Shown: positions 1 to 6,489, counted from the first letter of the stretch. The stretch: 11,564 bases of DNA from an archaeon (GCA_020052325.1 JAGVPF010000081.1:1-11564), one strand, 5' to 3'. The notes: a model not told the origin generated them from the letters alone. Translations and numbers: made by a program.

Positions 1-2227
1 CGCGCTTCACAATCTTGAACGGGCCGATTTCGCCGGTCATCTTGTTCATGGCATGCGTTCCGCCGCAGGCTTCGCTGTCGATATCGCCCACGCTCACTAT
101 GCGCAGCTCCTTGCCCGGCACCGCGCCGCCCTGATAAATCGTGAAGCCGTATTTCCCCTCCGCTTCGTTCCGGGGAAGGACGTGCGTCTGGATGGGCAGG
201 TTCGACATTATGTATTCGTTGACCTTGTGCTCGATTTCGGCAAGCTCGTCGTTGCTTATCTTCCGGTAATGCGTGAGGTCGAGATGGGCCTTCTCCTCGT
301 CCTTGCCCGAGCCGCCCTGCCATATGTGGGGGCCGAGCACGTTCCGGCATGCCGCATTGAGTATGTGCGCGGCGGTGTGGTGGCGGGCGATTGTCTTGCG
401 CCTTTCCAAATCCACCGTGCCTTCGACATGCTGGCCCGCCTTGAAGCGCGAAATGTCCGTGATTTCGTGAAGGACCACGCCCGCCTGTTTTGTGACCTGG
501 CGCACATCCACGCCGTCCAGAGTGCCCGTGTCGAAGGTCTGCCCCCCGCCTTCGGGATAGAAAGCGGTCTGGTCCAGAACCAGGTATTTCCCATGCACGA
601 TTGCCTGCACCTTGGCCCGGAACGAGCTTTCAGTTCCATAATAGAGGGCGTGCGTTTTCGGGAGCGTGGCGATATCTGAGAAAAGGACCTTGACCGATGG
701 CGCGTTCTCCGGAGACGATTCCTCCCCTTCGCCGGCCCGCACAAGCGAGTAGAAGTTGCCCGGCATCTCGACCTCCACGTCGTTTTCGGAAGCGACTTCC
801 AGGACCGCCTCAGGCGGTATGCCGTGGCTCTTGTAGAGCGTGATCAGCTCCTCCTTCCCGATTGTTCCGCCGCCCAGCCTTTCCTTGTTGGTGGTGCCTT
901 CCTTCCCGCCTTTGGCCTTGCGGACGATGTTGAGCACCATCGCCCCGGCCTTTTCTTTCGTTGCCTTGTAGCGCTTCTTCTCCTCATCGATGACATCGAT
1001 GGTCGTGTCCACGCCGTTATGGAGGTATGGGAACAGGTATTCGAGGAAGTCCGCATGCTTTTCGACAATCTTCCCATAATCGAGCGAGTAGCCGTAGCGC
1101 GCCTCGAACCCGAAGACGCGGCGCAGCAGCATGCGCAGGTTGTAGCCGCCGCCCGAATTGCTCGGGAGCATGCCATCGGTCACCGTGAAGAGCACCGTGC
1201 ACAGGTGGTCGGCCGAAGCGTACAGCGCCTGGAGGGGCTCAAGGGAGTTGAAAAGCTCCTTTTTGCTTACACCGAGCATCTCCGCGATGCGCTCCTTCTC
1301 CTTCTCAAGGTCAGGCACCTCGTCCTCGTTCAGGCTGCCGGAAATCTTGGCAAAGCGCAGGAACAGGTCCTTGTCCACCTTGAGGCCGGCCTCGTGCTTC
1401 ATCTCCTCGATGACCGGGCCGAAGACCGTCTCGTAGCTTGTCGGCTCGCCGGAGGTTATCCAGGCCAGCCTGGACAGGCCGGCGCCCATGTCTATCACTT
1501 TCGTGCTGAGCTCTCTGGGGCCCTTTGGCGTAATCTCGTACTGCATGAACACGCAGTTGCCAAGCTCCAGGCCGCGGCAGAAGTACTCGATGCACGGGCC
1601 GAAATTCCCTCCCCCGGCCCAGACATCCTCCTGGAAGATGATTTCCTCCTCCGGGATGCCGAGTGCCTTCAGGTAGTTCAAATCGTGCGTCAGCGCCTCC
1701 TCCTTCCAGTAGAACAGGCCGGTCTTGTCGGTGTTGAAGGCATGCTGGCCAATCATCACGAAATTGGTGTAGTGCCTCCCCGAAACGCCGACGTTGCTGA
1801 TGTCCGAGAAGCGTATGCACGGCTGCGGCACTATGAGCGGGTTGAAGGGGGGCTCGAGCTCCCCGTTCACCACATAAGGCTGGAAGTCGTTGATGGATGC
1901 GATAGTGAAATACAGGTCATCGCGCCATCTTGCAACCGTCGGATACGGCCGGACATACCCGTGCCCGCTCTGGATGAAGTATTTCTCAATCACCTTCCAG
2001 GTGTCGATGTAGCCGAGCTTCTTCTTCACCGGGCTTGCGCCGATGAACTGGTATCCGATGCATGAGGGGTCGCCACAGAGCTGGCGCTGCTCCTTTGCCC
2101 AGAACATGCGCGAGCATTTCCCGCATTTCTGGCGGATGAAGCCGCGCTCGGCAAGGACCTTGATTTTGTAGTGCTTCTCCCATTCCGCTGCGAATTGTTT
2201 GCGCAGGGCGTTTTTGTCGACATCCAT
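1..2227 (-). CDS. alaS: alanyl-tRNA synthetase, archaeal type (partial, C-terminus beyond window)
   Basis: Class II aminoacyl-tRNA synthetase that charges tRNA-Ala and hydrolyses mischarged Ser/Gly-tRNA-Ala. 742 codons are open without interruption from ATG 2227 to the left edge; archaeal AlaRS is usually about 900 aa, so the C-terminal part is missing. Visible in order: an N-terminal zinc-ribbon-like segment typical of archaeal AlaRS (C35, C38, C51, C56); the catalytic core with RFSDISNVGVSGRHYTNF (motif 2 region) and a GAGLSRLAW-type motif 3; and the editing domain with HTAAH (H617, H621; nt 365-379) and CGGTH (C721, H725), the expected four zinc ligands. The start at 2227 is chosen because it opens the conserved MDVDKNALRKQF end and has an AAAGGT ribosome-binding site 7 nt upstream. 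The ATG at 2223 is in another frame. It lies 77 nt downstream of a co-directional lipoprotein gene and probably has its own promoter. No missing key residue was seen. Confidence 0.97.
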   Translation of the reverse strand, partial: MDVDKNALRKQFAAEWEKHYKIKVLAERGFIRQKCGKCSRMFWAKEQRQLCGDPSCIGYQFIGASPVKKKLGYIDTWKVIEKYFIQSGHGYVRPYPTVARWRDDLYFTIASINDFQPYVVNGELEPPFNPLIVPQPCIRFSDISNVGVSGRHYTNFVMIGQHAFNTDKTGLFYWKEEALTHDLNYLKALGIPEEEIIFQEDVWAGGGNFGPCIEYFCRGLELGNCVFMQYEITPKGPRELSTKVIDMGAGLSRLAWITSGEPTSYETVFGPVIEEMKHEAGLKVDKDLFLRFAKISGSLNEDEVPDLEKEKERIAEMLGVSKKELFNSLEPLQALYASADHLCTVLFTVTDGMLPSNSGGGYNLRMLLRRVFGFEARYGYSLDYGKIVEKHADFLEYLFPYLHNGVDTTIDVIDEEKKRYKATKEKAGAMVLNIVRKAKGGKEGTTNKERLGGGTIGKEELITLYKSHGIPPEAVLEVASENDVEVEMPGNFYSLVRAGEGEESSPENAPSVKVLFSDIATLPKTHALYYGTESSFRAKVQAIVHGKYLVLDQTAFYPEGGGQTFDTGTLDGVDVRQVTKQAGVVLHEITDISRFKAGQHVEGTVDLERRKTIARHHTAAHILNAACRNVLGPHIWQGGSGKDEEKAHLDLTHYRKISNDELAEIEHKVNEYIMSNLPIQTHVLPRNEAEGKYGFTIYQGGAVPGKELRIVSVGDIDSEACGGTHAMNKMTGEIGPFKIVKR

Positions 2228-2234
2228 AAGAATT

Positions 2235-2279
2235 ACCTTTGATTGGCGATGGGTGATGAATGCGCGGAGAGGCTTTTAA
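2235..2279 (-). promoter_or_regulatory. alaS promoter (TATA-like box) and Shine-Dalgarno
   Basis: On the minus strand a TTAAAAG box (2271-2279) is followed by an AAAGGT Shine-Dalgarno-like site (2235-2240), 7 nt before the alaS ATG. A start site 26 nt after the box would give a leader of about 23 nt, so alaS would be a led rather than leaderless gene. The spacing and motifs are seen in the sequence; promoter function is inferred. Confidence 0.5.
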
Positions 2280-2304
2280 CCTCTTTTATGGGCCCGTCCC
2301 CGCA

Positions 2305-3024
2305 TCACTCTATCCTGAAAGAAAGGAGAAAATTGTCCCGCATGCCGGATGCCAGGTCCGGGTTCAGCGCGACGATGCGCACTTTGGCGTGGATGGAGCG
2401 CTCGGGGATGTATATGCTGAGCGCGTATCCGCTGTAGGTGACGTTCGACCCCCCGAAACGAATCTTGAACGGCGCTTCGGCCACATAGGCGTCCCGCGCC
2501 AGGCCGTATGTGGATATGTTCCCGATTTGGTATGCCTGCTGGAGCAGCCCGCCTGCCGGGTCGTTTTTCTTGTCCTGGACAAGGAAGTCGGACGCTGCCT
2601 TCGTGGGGTTGTCCTGGAGCAGGCCTTCCTTGTTCGCCCCGTAGACCTGCGTCGTGTTGATGTATGAGACAATCAGGATTTCGCCGGTCTTCCCGCCGAT
2701 TTCGTGCGTGCCGGTGAATATTCCGCCGTATGCGCTCCGGGATTCCTGCGTCGCCATATTTATCGGATACTCGAAATTGAACCCCTTTGCCATATAGCGC
2801 TCGTATAGCTTCGGCGGGGGTGGCGGGGGAGGCTGGGTTTCGTTCGTGCCGTTCTGGGTCAGGTTCTGCGGCGGAATGGTCTCGTTCATCGTTGTGTTTG
2901 GCGCCGTTGAATTTGGCGCGGTCGTGTTCGCCCCGCCGGTGCCATTCGTTTCGTTCAGCCTCTCGCTGAAACTGATGCACCCAAGAAGCAGGATAAACGG
3001 CAGCATCAATGCAAGAATCCTCAT
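2305..3024 (-). CDS. predicted lipoprotein with sequon-rich, proline-rich linker; function unknown
   Basis: 239 aa. The N-terminus is a lipoprotein signal: a hydrophobic stretch ending LLLGC, with the lipobox Cys at residue 16, so the mature protein should be membrane-anchored outside the cell. Residues 24-63 are an Asn/Thr linker with nine N-X-S/T sequons (N24, N27, N33, N38, N43, N47, N54, N58, N61), followed by seven prolines. From about residue 72 a roughly 165-residue globular domain begins (KGFNFEYPINM), with three further sequons. I do not recognise this domain. The F-x-F-x-YP opening loosely recalls PsbP/Mog1-like folds, but that is only a guess. The ATG overlaps the stop of the upstream HEPN-like gene (ATGA at 3021-3024), so the two are probably translationally coupled. 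The linker style matches the lipoprotein at 5087-6118. Confidence 0.85.
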   Translation of the reverse strand: MRILALMLPFILLLGCISFSERLNETNGTGGANTTAPNSTAPNTTMNETIPPQNLTQNGTNETQPPPPPPPKLYERYMAKGFNFEYPINMATQESRSAYGGIFTGTHEIGGKTGEILIVSYINTTQVYGANKEGLLQDNPTKAASDFLVQDKKNDPAGGLLQQAYQIGNISTYGLARDAYVAEAPFKIRFGGSNVTYSGYALSIYIPERSIHAKVRIVALNPDLASGMRDNFLLSFRIE

Positions 3025-3458
3025 GTGGATATCTCCGCCCTTGCCGATGCGATGAACGCTTCGGCAACGATAATGGCCTCGTTTGCTTCTTGCTCGCCGG
3101 TTCTCTTAAGCTTTCCCATGGCCCCCAGGATTATATTATATAAGCCGGGCGAATCCGCATCGGGCGTCTCTTCGAGCCTCTGCCACTCGTCAATGGGAAG
3201 GGCGCCGGGATGATGCTCGATCAGGTAGGCGAGCGTGGCGTCCAGACTGCCGCTCACAACGCCTTCGGAAAAAAGCAGGGCGGAAGATGCCAGGCGTATC
3301 GCGTTGCGGGATTCGATGACCGCGCCATGGAAATCACGGTGCGAAAATCGCTCTTTGGCCAAGGTAAGCAGGTCGGAGGCGGAATATAGCGCAACCAGCG
3401 CGCTGGCTCGGTCGGGCGAAATCCGGGCGAATCCAGAGAAGGCACCTCCCCTGTCCAT
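3021..3458 (-). CDS. small HEPN-like helical protein
   Basis: 145 aa, almost all helical. Residues 25-85 have the HEPN pattern: a LLTLAKERF helix, a short turn (HRDFHGA), a second helix (VIESRNAIRLASSALLFSEG) and then SLDATLAYLIEHH. The C-terminal helix (EANEAIIVAEAFIASARAEI) would close the bundle. HEPN proteins often act as RNases or partners of nucleotidyltransferases, but the R-x(4-6)-H RNase motif is not visible in the second half and no nucleotidyltransferase gene is adjacent, so I assign no activity. The frame stays open upstream to ATG 3689, but that would run deep into the opposite-strand glyS. ATG 3458 is preferred because the TATA-like box at 3484-3490 lies about 28 nt upstream, implying a leaderless mRNA. 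The stop overlaps the ATG of the lipoprotein downstream (ATGA). Confidence 0.75.
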   Translation of the reverse strand: MDRGGAFSGFARISPDRASALVALYSASDLLTLAKERFSHRDFHGAVIESRNAIRLASSALLFSEGVVSGSLDATLAYLIEHHPGALPIDEWQRLEETPDADSPGLYNIILGAMGKLKRTGEQEANEAIIVAEAFIASARAEIST

Positions 3459-3483
3459 ACATGCCCAATTCTTCGGAAAATGA

Positions 3484-3490
3484 TTTAAAA
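3484..3490. promoter_or_regulatory. shared palindromic TATA-like box of the divergent HEPN-like and glyS units
   Basis: The only AT-rich element between the two divergent starts is TTTAAAA, whose TTTAAA core (3484-3489) is its own reverse complement. Its centre is about 26.5 nt from the glyS ATG (3513) and about 28.5 nt from the HEPN-like ATG (3458), the distance expected between an archaeal TATA box and a transcription start. Both mRNAs would then start at or within a couple of nucleotides of the start codon. No Shine-Dalgarno is visible on either side. Position and symmetry are seen; shared use is inferred. Confidence 0.6.
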
Positions 3491-3512
3491 CCGCCGATGC
3501 ATAGGCGATAGC

Positions 3513-5090
3513 ATGCAAATGCACGAGAGAATTTTCGAACTTGCGCTGAAAAGGTCTTTCTTCTTCCCCAGCAACGAGCCGTATGGCGGCACGGGAGGAT
3601 TCTACGAATACGGCCCGGTGGGCGTCCTGATCAAGCACAAGATAGAGAACCTCTGGCGCGAGATGTTCATCAAGGCCGAGGGATTCCACGAGATTGAGAC
3701 CAGCATAATCACTCCAGAGGCGGTCCTGGTGGCTTCAGGCCATGTGGGGAGCTTCGCCGACCCCCTTGTCGAATGCGTAAAATGCAAGACGCGCGTACGC
3801 GCCGACACCCTTGCCGAGGAGAAGCACTATGCGCTCCATGGCGAGCGGTGGGACGGGAAACTCGAATCGCTCGATGAAATCATCGGGGGCAAGGGCATCA
3901 AGTGCCCAAAGTGCGGCAGCGATTTCGGGAAGGCGCACATGTTCAACCTGATGTTCCAGACCGGAATCGGCGGGGAGAGGGCGACCGCGTTTGCGAGGCC
4001 TGAGACCGCGCAGGGCATATTCACCTCTTTTCCCAGGATTTTCCGCAACCATGGGACGAAGCTTCCGCTTGCCGTGGGGCAGGTGGGAAAAAGCTTCCGC
4101 AACGAGATTTCTCCCAGGAAGGGGCTTGTACGGATGAGGGAGTTCACGCAGATGGAACTGGAGTACTTTTTCAACCCGTCCGAGCCAGGCTACGCGTCGT
4201 TCGAGAGCGTTGCCACCCAGAAGATGATGATGAAGGTCGGAGGCGAGCTTTCGGAGATGGATGCGGGCGAGCTGGTCCAGAAGGCGCTTGCGGCCAACCA
4301 GATAATGGCGTATTTCCTCGTGCGCGAGTGGGAGTTCTACAAGCGTGTCGGCATCGACCCGGAAAGGATGTATTTCAGGGTGCTGGATTCGAACGAAATC
4401 CCGCATTACTCTAAGGGCAACATAGACATGGAGGTCGAAACCTCGTACGGGGCCATCGAGACCATCGGCAACGCATACCGCACGGATTTCGATCTTTCGC
4501 AGCATTCCAAGCACAGCGGCAACGACCTATCCGTCTTCATCGAAAGCGAGAAAAAGAAGGTAATGCCGCACGTGTTCGAGCTGTCGATGGGCGTGGACAG
4601 GCTGTTCTACTGCATCCTGGAGCATTGCTTCCGGGACAAGGACCCGTCCCCCGCGAAAGAAGGGGATGAGAGCGCCGGCGCCACAAGCGAGCCCTCCGCA
4701 AGTGCAGCCGGTGCGAGCCCGAAGGGCGAGCGAACGAACAAAAAAGAATGGGAGTGGTTTGATTTCCCTCCAGACATCGCCCCATACCATGTCGCCGTCT
4801 TCCCGCTGATGGGCAGGGACGGGATGGATAAGAAGGCGGGCGAGGTGGCGCTCATGCTGCGCTCATCCGGGCTCGACGTCACATACCGCGAAAGCGGCAG
4901 CATCGGGAGGAGGTATGCCCGCGCGGATGAAATCGGCGTGCCATACGCACTCACGGTCGACTATGACACATTGAATGACGGGACTGTCACGATAAGGTAC
5001 AGGAACGACGGGAAGCAGGAAAGGATTAAAATATCCGAATGCGCGCATATAATCAAGGAATTCATCAGGAAGGGGAAAGTGAGTTTATGA
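3513..5090 (+). CDS. glyS: glycyl-tRNA synthetase (class II, alpha2 type)
   Basis: 525 aa, charges tRNA-Gly. Diagnostic features in order: GGTGGFYEYGP near residues 25-35; zinc-type pairs C88/C91 and C131/C134 in the insertion domain; ARPETAQGIF (161-170); motif 2 FRNEISPR (195-202) continuing into MREFTQMELEYFF; motif 3 with MGVDRLF (about 359-365); and a C-terminal anticodon-binding domain from about residue 424 (VAVFPLMGRDG, then RRYARADEIGVPYALTVDY). Between motif 3 and the anticodon domain lies an unusual low-complexity Ala/Ser/Glu/Pro segment (about 378-411) not typical of the family. The first ATG (3513) fits a leaderless start about 26 nt after the TATA-like box; a second in-frame ATG at 3519 is also possible. 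The stop overlaps the next gene (ATGA), implying an operon with the MBL-fold lipoprotein. Confidence 0.97.
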   Translation: MQMHERIFELALKRSFFFPSNEPYGGTGGFYEYGPVGVLIKHKIENLWREMFIKAEGFHEIETSIITPEAVLVASGHVGSFADPLVECVKCKTRVRADTLAEEKHYALHGERWDGKLESLDEIIGGKGIKCPKCGSDFGKAHMFNLMFQTGIGGERATAFARPETAQGIFTSFPRIFRNHGTKLPLAVGQVGKSFRNEISPRKGLVRMREFTQMELEYFFNPSEPGYASFESVATQKMMMKVGGELSEMDAGELVQKALAANQIMAYFLVREWEFYKRVGIDPERMYFRVLDSNEIPHYSKGNIDMEVETSYGAIETIGNAYRTDFDLSQHSKHSGNDLSVFIESEKKKVMPHVFELSMGVDRLFYCILEHCFRDKDPSPAKEGDESAGATSEPSASAAGASPKGERTNKKEWEWFDFPPDIAPYHVAVFPLMGRDGMDKKAGEVALMLRSSGLDVTYRESGSIGRRYARADEIGVPYALTVDYDTLNDGTVTIRYRNDGKQERIKISECAHIIKEFIRKGKVSL

Positions 5091-6118
5091 AAACGTTCGT
5101 CCTTTTCGCAGGCCTTCTGCTGTTCATTGGAATCTTCGGTTGCATCGGTGGGGGCCAGACGCCGCCACCGGTCGTGAATAATACCAACGAGTCCAACAAC
5201 ACCCAGGTAACCATCATCATAGAGGAGCAGAAGAACCAGACCGCTGAGAAGAACGAGACCGAAGAGGGGCCCCCGGAAAAACCGCCGGAGACAAAAGAGC
5301 TTGAATACACGTATGACCCGGAGCAGAAGTTCGGCATATATTTCATCGACGTCGGGGGGCCGGGGATGCAGGGGGACGCCATCCTGATAAAGAAAGGGGA
5401 CTGCGACATCCTTGTGGATGCCGGAGCCGCGCAGAAAGGGAACAAAGTGGTCGACTTCCTGCGCTCGCACGATGTTGACGATATCGAAGTGCTCATATCC
5501 ACGAACGCCGACCCGAACCACTATGGCGGAATCAGCGCGGTCGCGGACAAGTTCAAAATCGAGGAGTTCTGGTGGAACGGGGAATCATTCGCGGATGCGG
5601 ATTATGCGACCATTGCAACGCGGATGGAGGGGAGCGTAAAGACGGTGCGGAAAATCGGGGAAGGATTCAGCGCGGACCTTAACGGCATTAATTTCACGGC
5701 ACTGAACCCGCCCGCGGCCGACACTTTCGAGGATGTGAACAATGATGCCATAGTCATGAGGGTGACGGACAGGAATTTCTCGATGCTCCTTACTTCCGGC
5801 GTCCAGACGGGTGCCCAGGGAAGGCTCGTCAACCAGAAGACCGATTACATCAAGACGGAGATAATGCAGGCGCCGTATTACGGGGTAGGCTCCGGGACAA
5901 GCAACATCGGGATCATGCTCATCACCGCCAAACCGAAGATTATGATAATAAGCGGAAGCAGCGACGAATCGGCCGCAAACGGCGGTTCCAGGGAGCCGTT
6001 CAAGAGGCTTATGACCCAGTACGGGATTAAATGGTACGAGAACTACGTGAACGGCACAGTGAGAGTGACCGGGGACGGCCAGACGTATTCCGTATCGGTG
6101 CTGGGCGCAGGCCAATAG
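5087..6118 (+). CDS. lipoprotein with degenerate ComEC-type metallo-beta-lactamase fold
   Basis: 343 aa. The signal peptide ends GIFGC with lipobox Cys at residue 19. Residues 31-58 form an Asn/Thr linker with five sequons (N31, N34, N37, N50, N56), then a Glu/Pro stretch. From residue 82 the sequence follows the MBL domain of ComEC and related secreted proteins: YFIDVG (85-90), QGDAILI (95-101), DILVDAG (107-113), then a metal motif region, NDAIVMRV (219-226), and a LLTSG segment. The THxHxDH motif reads TNADPNH (139-145), so only the last His remains. The LLTGD aspartate is replaced (LLTSGV, 234-239), and the usual PHHGS reads PYYGV (263-267). The fold is therefore likely kept while zinc hydrolase activity is probably lost. 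The start is ATG 5087, overlapping the glyS stop; the upstream in-frame ATG at 5039 lies inside glyS and would spoil the signal peptide. Substrate or binding partner unknown. Confidence 0.88.
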   Translation: MKTFVLFAGLLLFIGIFGCIGGGQTPPPVVNNTNESNNTQVTIIIEEQKNQTAEKNETEEGPPEKPPETKELEYTYDPEQKFGIYFIDVGGPGMQGDAILIKKGDCDILVDAGAAQKGNKVVDFLRSHDVDDIEVLISTNADPNHYGGISAVADKFKIEEFWWNGESFADADYATIATRMEGSVKTVRKIGEGFSADLNGINFTALNPPAADTFEDVNNDAIVMRVTDRNFSMLLTSGVQTGAQGRLVNQKTDYIKTEIMQAPYYGVGSGTSNIGIMLITAKPKIMIISGSSDESAANGGSREPFKRLMTQYGIKWYENYVNGTVRVTGDGQTYSVSVLGAGQ

Positions 6119-6128
6119 TTTAAATTGG
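6112..6128 (+). promoter_or_regulatory. TATA-like box of tRNA-Lys within a CCAAT/ATTGG inverted repeat
   Basis: TTTAAATT at 6119-6126 directly follows the stop codon of the lipoprotein gene and is centred about 36 nt before tRNA position 1, consistent with a start about 10 nt upstream of the mature 5' end. It is flanked by an inverted repeat, CCAAT (6112-6116) and ATTGG (6124-6128). The repeat could also be part of a transcript end; only the sequence is certain. Confidence 0.45.
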
Positions 6129-6175
6129 TTACTTACATGAATCCGTATTGCTTTTTGTGGGCCTGTAGCTCAGCT

Positions 6176-6222
6176 AGACGCGAAGCATCTTTGCTTTTGG
6201 CAAGATACTGCGCATCCTGCAA
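6176..6222 (+). other. predicted D-loop intron of tRNA-Lys
   Basis: Removal restores a 9-nt D-loop, AGCT plus TGGTA, of the standard archaeal form; the boundary may shift by a nucleotide. A bulge-helix-bulge can be drawn: CAG (6171-6173) pairs with CTG (6217-6219), with a CTA bulge (6174-6176) on one side and CAA (6220-6222) on the other. The outer helix is weak, so it is a relaxed motif. Inside is a hairpin, ATCTT(T)GC (6187-6194) with GCAAGAT (6200-6206) and loop TTTTG. At 47 nt it is too short to encode a homing endonuclease. Confidence 0.75.
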
Positions 6223-6243
6223 TGGTAGAGCGACGGACTCTTA

Positions 6244-6300
6244 GCTTCTTTGGAAAAGGATAATCCCGGTCTTGGGCCGCCTTTTCCATTAAGAGCGGAA
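6244..6300 (+). other. predicted anticodon-loop intron (37/38) of tRNA-Lys
   Basis: 57 nt inserted at the canonical archaeal position between bases 37 and 38. Its core is a 9-bp helix, TGGAAAAGG (6251-6259) with CCTTTTCCA (6280-6288). The exon anticodon-loop bases CTCTTA (6238-6243) can pair with intron bases TAAGAG (6290-6295), masking the anticodon before splicing. The bulges flanking this helix are larger than the canonical 3 nt, so the motif is relaxed. The 3' boundary is ambiguous within an AAA run (6299-6301). Confidence 0.8.
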
Positions 6301-6340
6301 ATCCGTGTGTCGGGAGTTCAAATCTCCCCAGGCCCGTTTT

Positions 6341-6374
6341 CGCCCATTGATTTTCCCTTTCGGGAAAATGGGCG
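6341..6374. repeat. strong inverted repeat (hairpin) just downstream of tRNA-Lys
   Basis: CGCCCA (6341-6346) pairs with TGGGCG (6369-6374), and TTTTCCC (6351-6357) with GGGAAAA (6362-6368), giving 13 bp around a TTTC loop with a 4-nt bulge (TTGA) on the 5' side. It follows the T run after the tRNA by zero nucleotides. It may be a 3' processing or termination structure, or the trace of a small mobile palindrome. No T run follows it. Confidence 0.6.
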
Positions 6375-6403
6375 ACGCATTACCACCGTGTGGCATGTGG
6401 CAC

Positions 6404-6436
6404 ATGGACTGAAAATCCATGGAAGCCCCAGGCCCG
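6404..6436 (+). other. tRNA-like anticodon arm plus copy of the tRNA-Lys 3' tail (possible tRNA fossil)
   Basis: ATGGA (6404-6408) and TCCAT (6416-6420) form a 5-bp stem around the 7-nt loop CTGAAAA, the form of a tRNA-Phe(GAA) anticodon arm. A few bases later CCCCAGGCCCG (6426-6436) repeats the 3' end of tRNA-Lys (6326-6336). No matching acceptor 5' strand, convincing D-arm or T-loop is visible, so this is not a complete tRNA as read. It could be a degraded copy or chance. Confidence 0.25.
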
Positions 6437-6481
6437 AATCCTTTTCTTTTTACCTATTCTCGCATCTGGCTCGCCCTCTTG

Positions 6482-6489
6482 TTTTAAAA
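6482..6489 (+). promoter_or_regulatory. TATA-like box of the SUMF1-family lipoprotein gene
   Basis: TTTTAAAA centred about 27 nt upstream of ATG 6513, implying a leaderless transcript. No Shine-Dalgarno lies before that ATG. This spacing decides the start codon of the downstream gene. Confidence 0.55.

Larger units (their letters stand above)
6159..6336 (+). tRNA. tRNA-Lys (anticodon CTT) with two predicted introns
   Basis: Acceptor stem GGGCCTG (6159-6165) pairs perfectly with CAGGCCC (6329-6335), followed by discriminator G (6336). T-arm: GGGAG/CTCCC stem with loop TTCAAAT (6312-6328). D-stem: GCTC (6168-6171) with GAGC (6228-6231). Anticodon stem: ACGGA (6233-6237) with TCCGT (6302-6306). 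After removal of about 47 nt from the D-loop and 57 nt after position 37, the anticodon loop reads CTCTTAA (anticodon CTT at 6240-6242), the variable loop has 5 nt, and the mature tRNA is 74 nt, all normal for archaeal tRNA-Lys, including G73. CCA is not encoded. A run of T follows at 6337-6340. Splicing would need the archaeal tRNA endonuclease and RtcB ligase, which are not in this window. Confidence 0.9.

Noticed and set aside
824..2065. Long plus-strand open frame of 413 codons, and others at 53-679
   Set aside because: They lie opposite alaS, whose protein matches the family throughout; the antisense translations have no family motifs and arise from high GC codon bias.
3459..3689. N-terminal extension of the HEPN-like protein to ATG 3689
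   Set aside because: It would overlap the start of glyS by about 177 nt and ignore the TATA-like box placed 28 nt before ATG 3458.
3735..4514. 259-codon minus-strand open frame opposite glyS
   Set aside because: Antisense shadow of a well-conserved GlyRS coding region, with no promoter or motif support.
5039..5086. Earlier ATG for the MBL-fold lipoprotein
   Set aside because: It lies within glyS and would add 16 polar residues before a clean lipoprotein signal peptide that starts at 5087.
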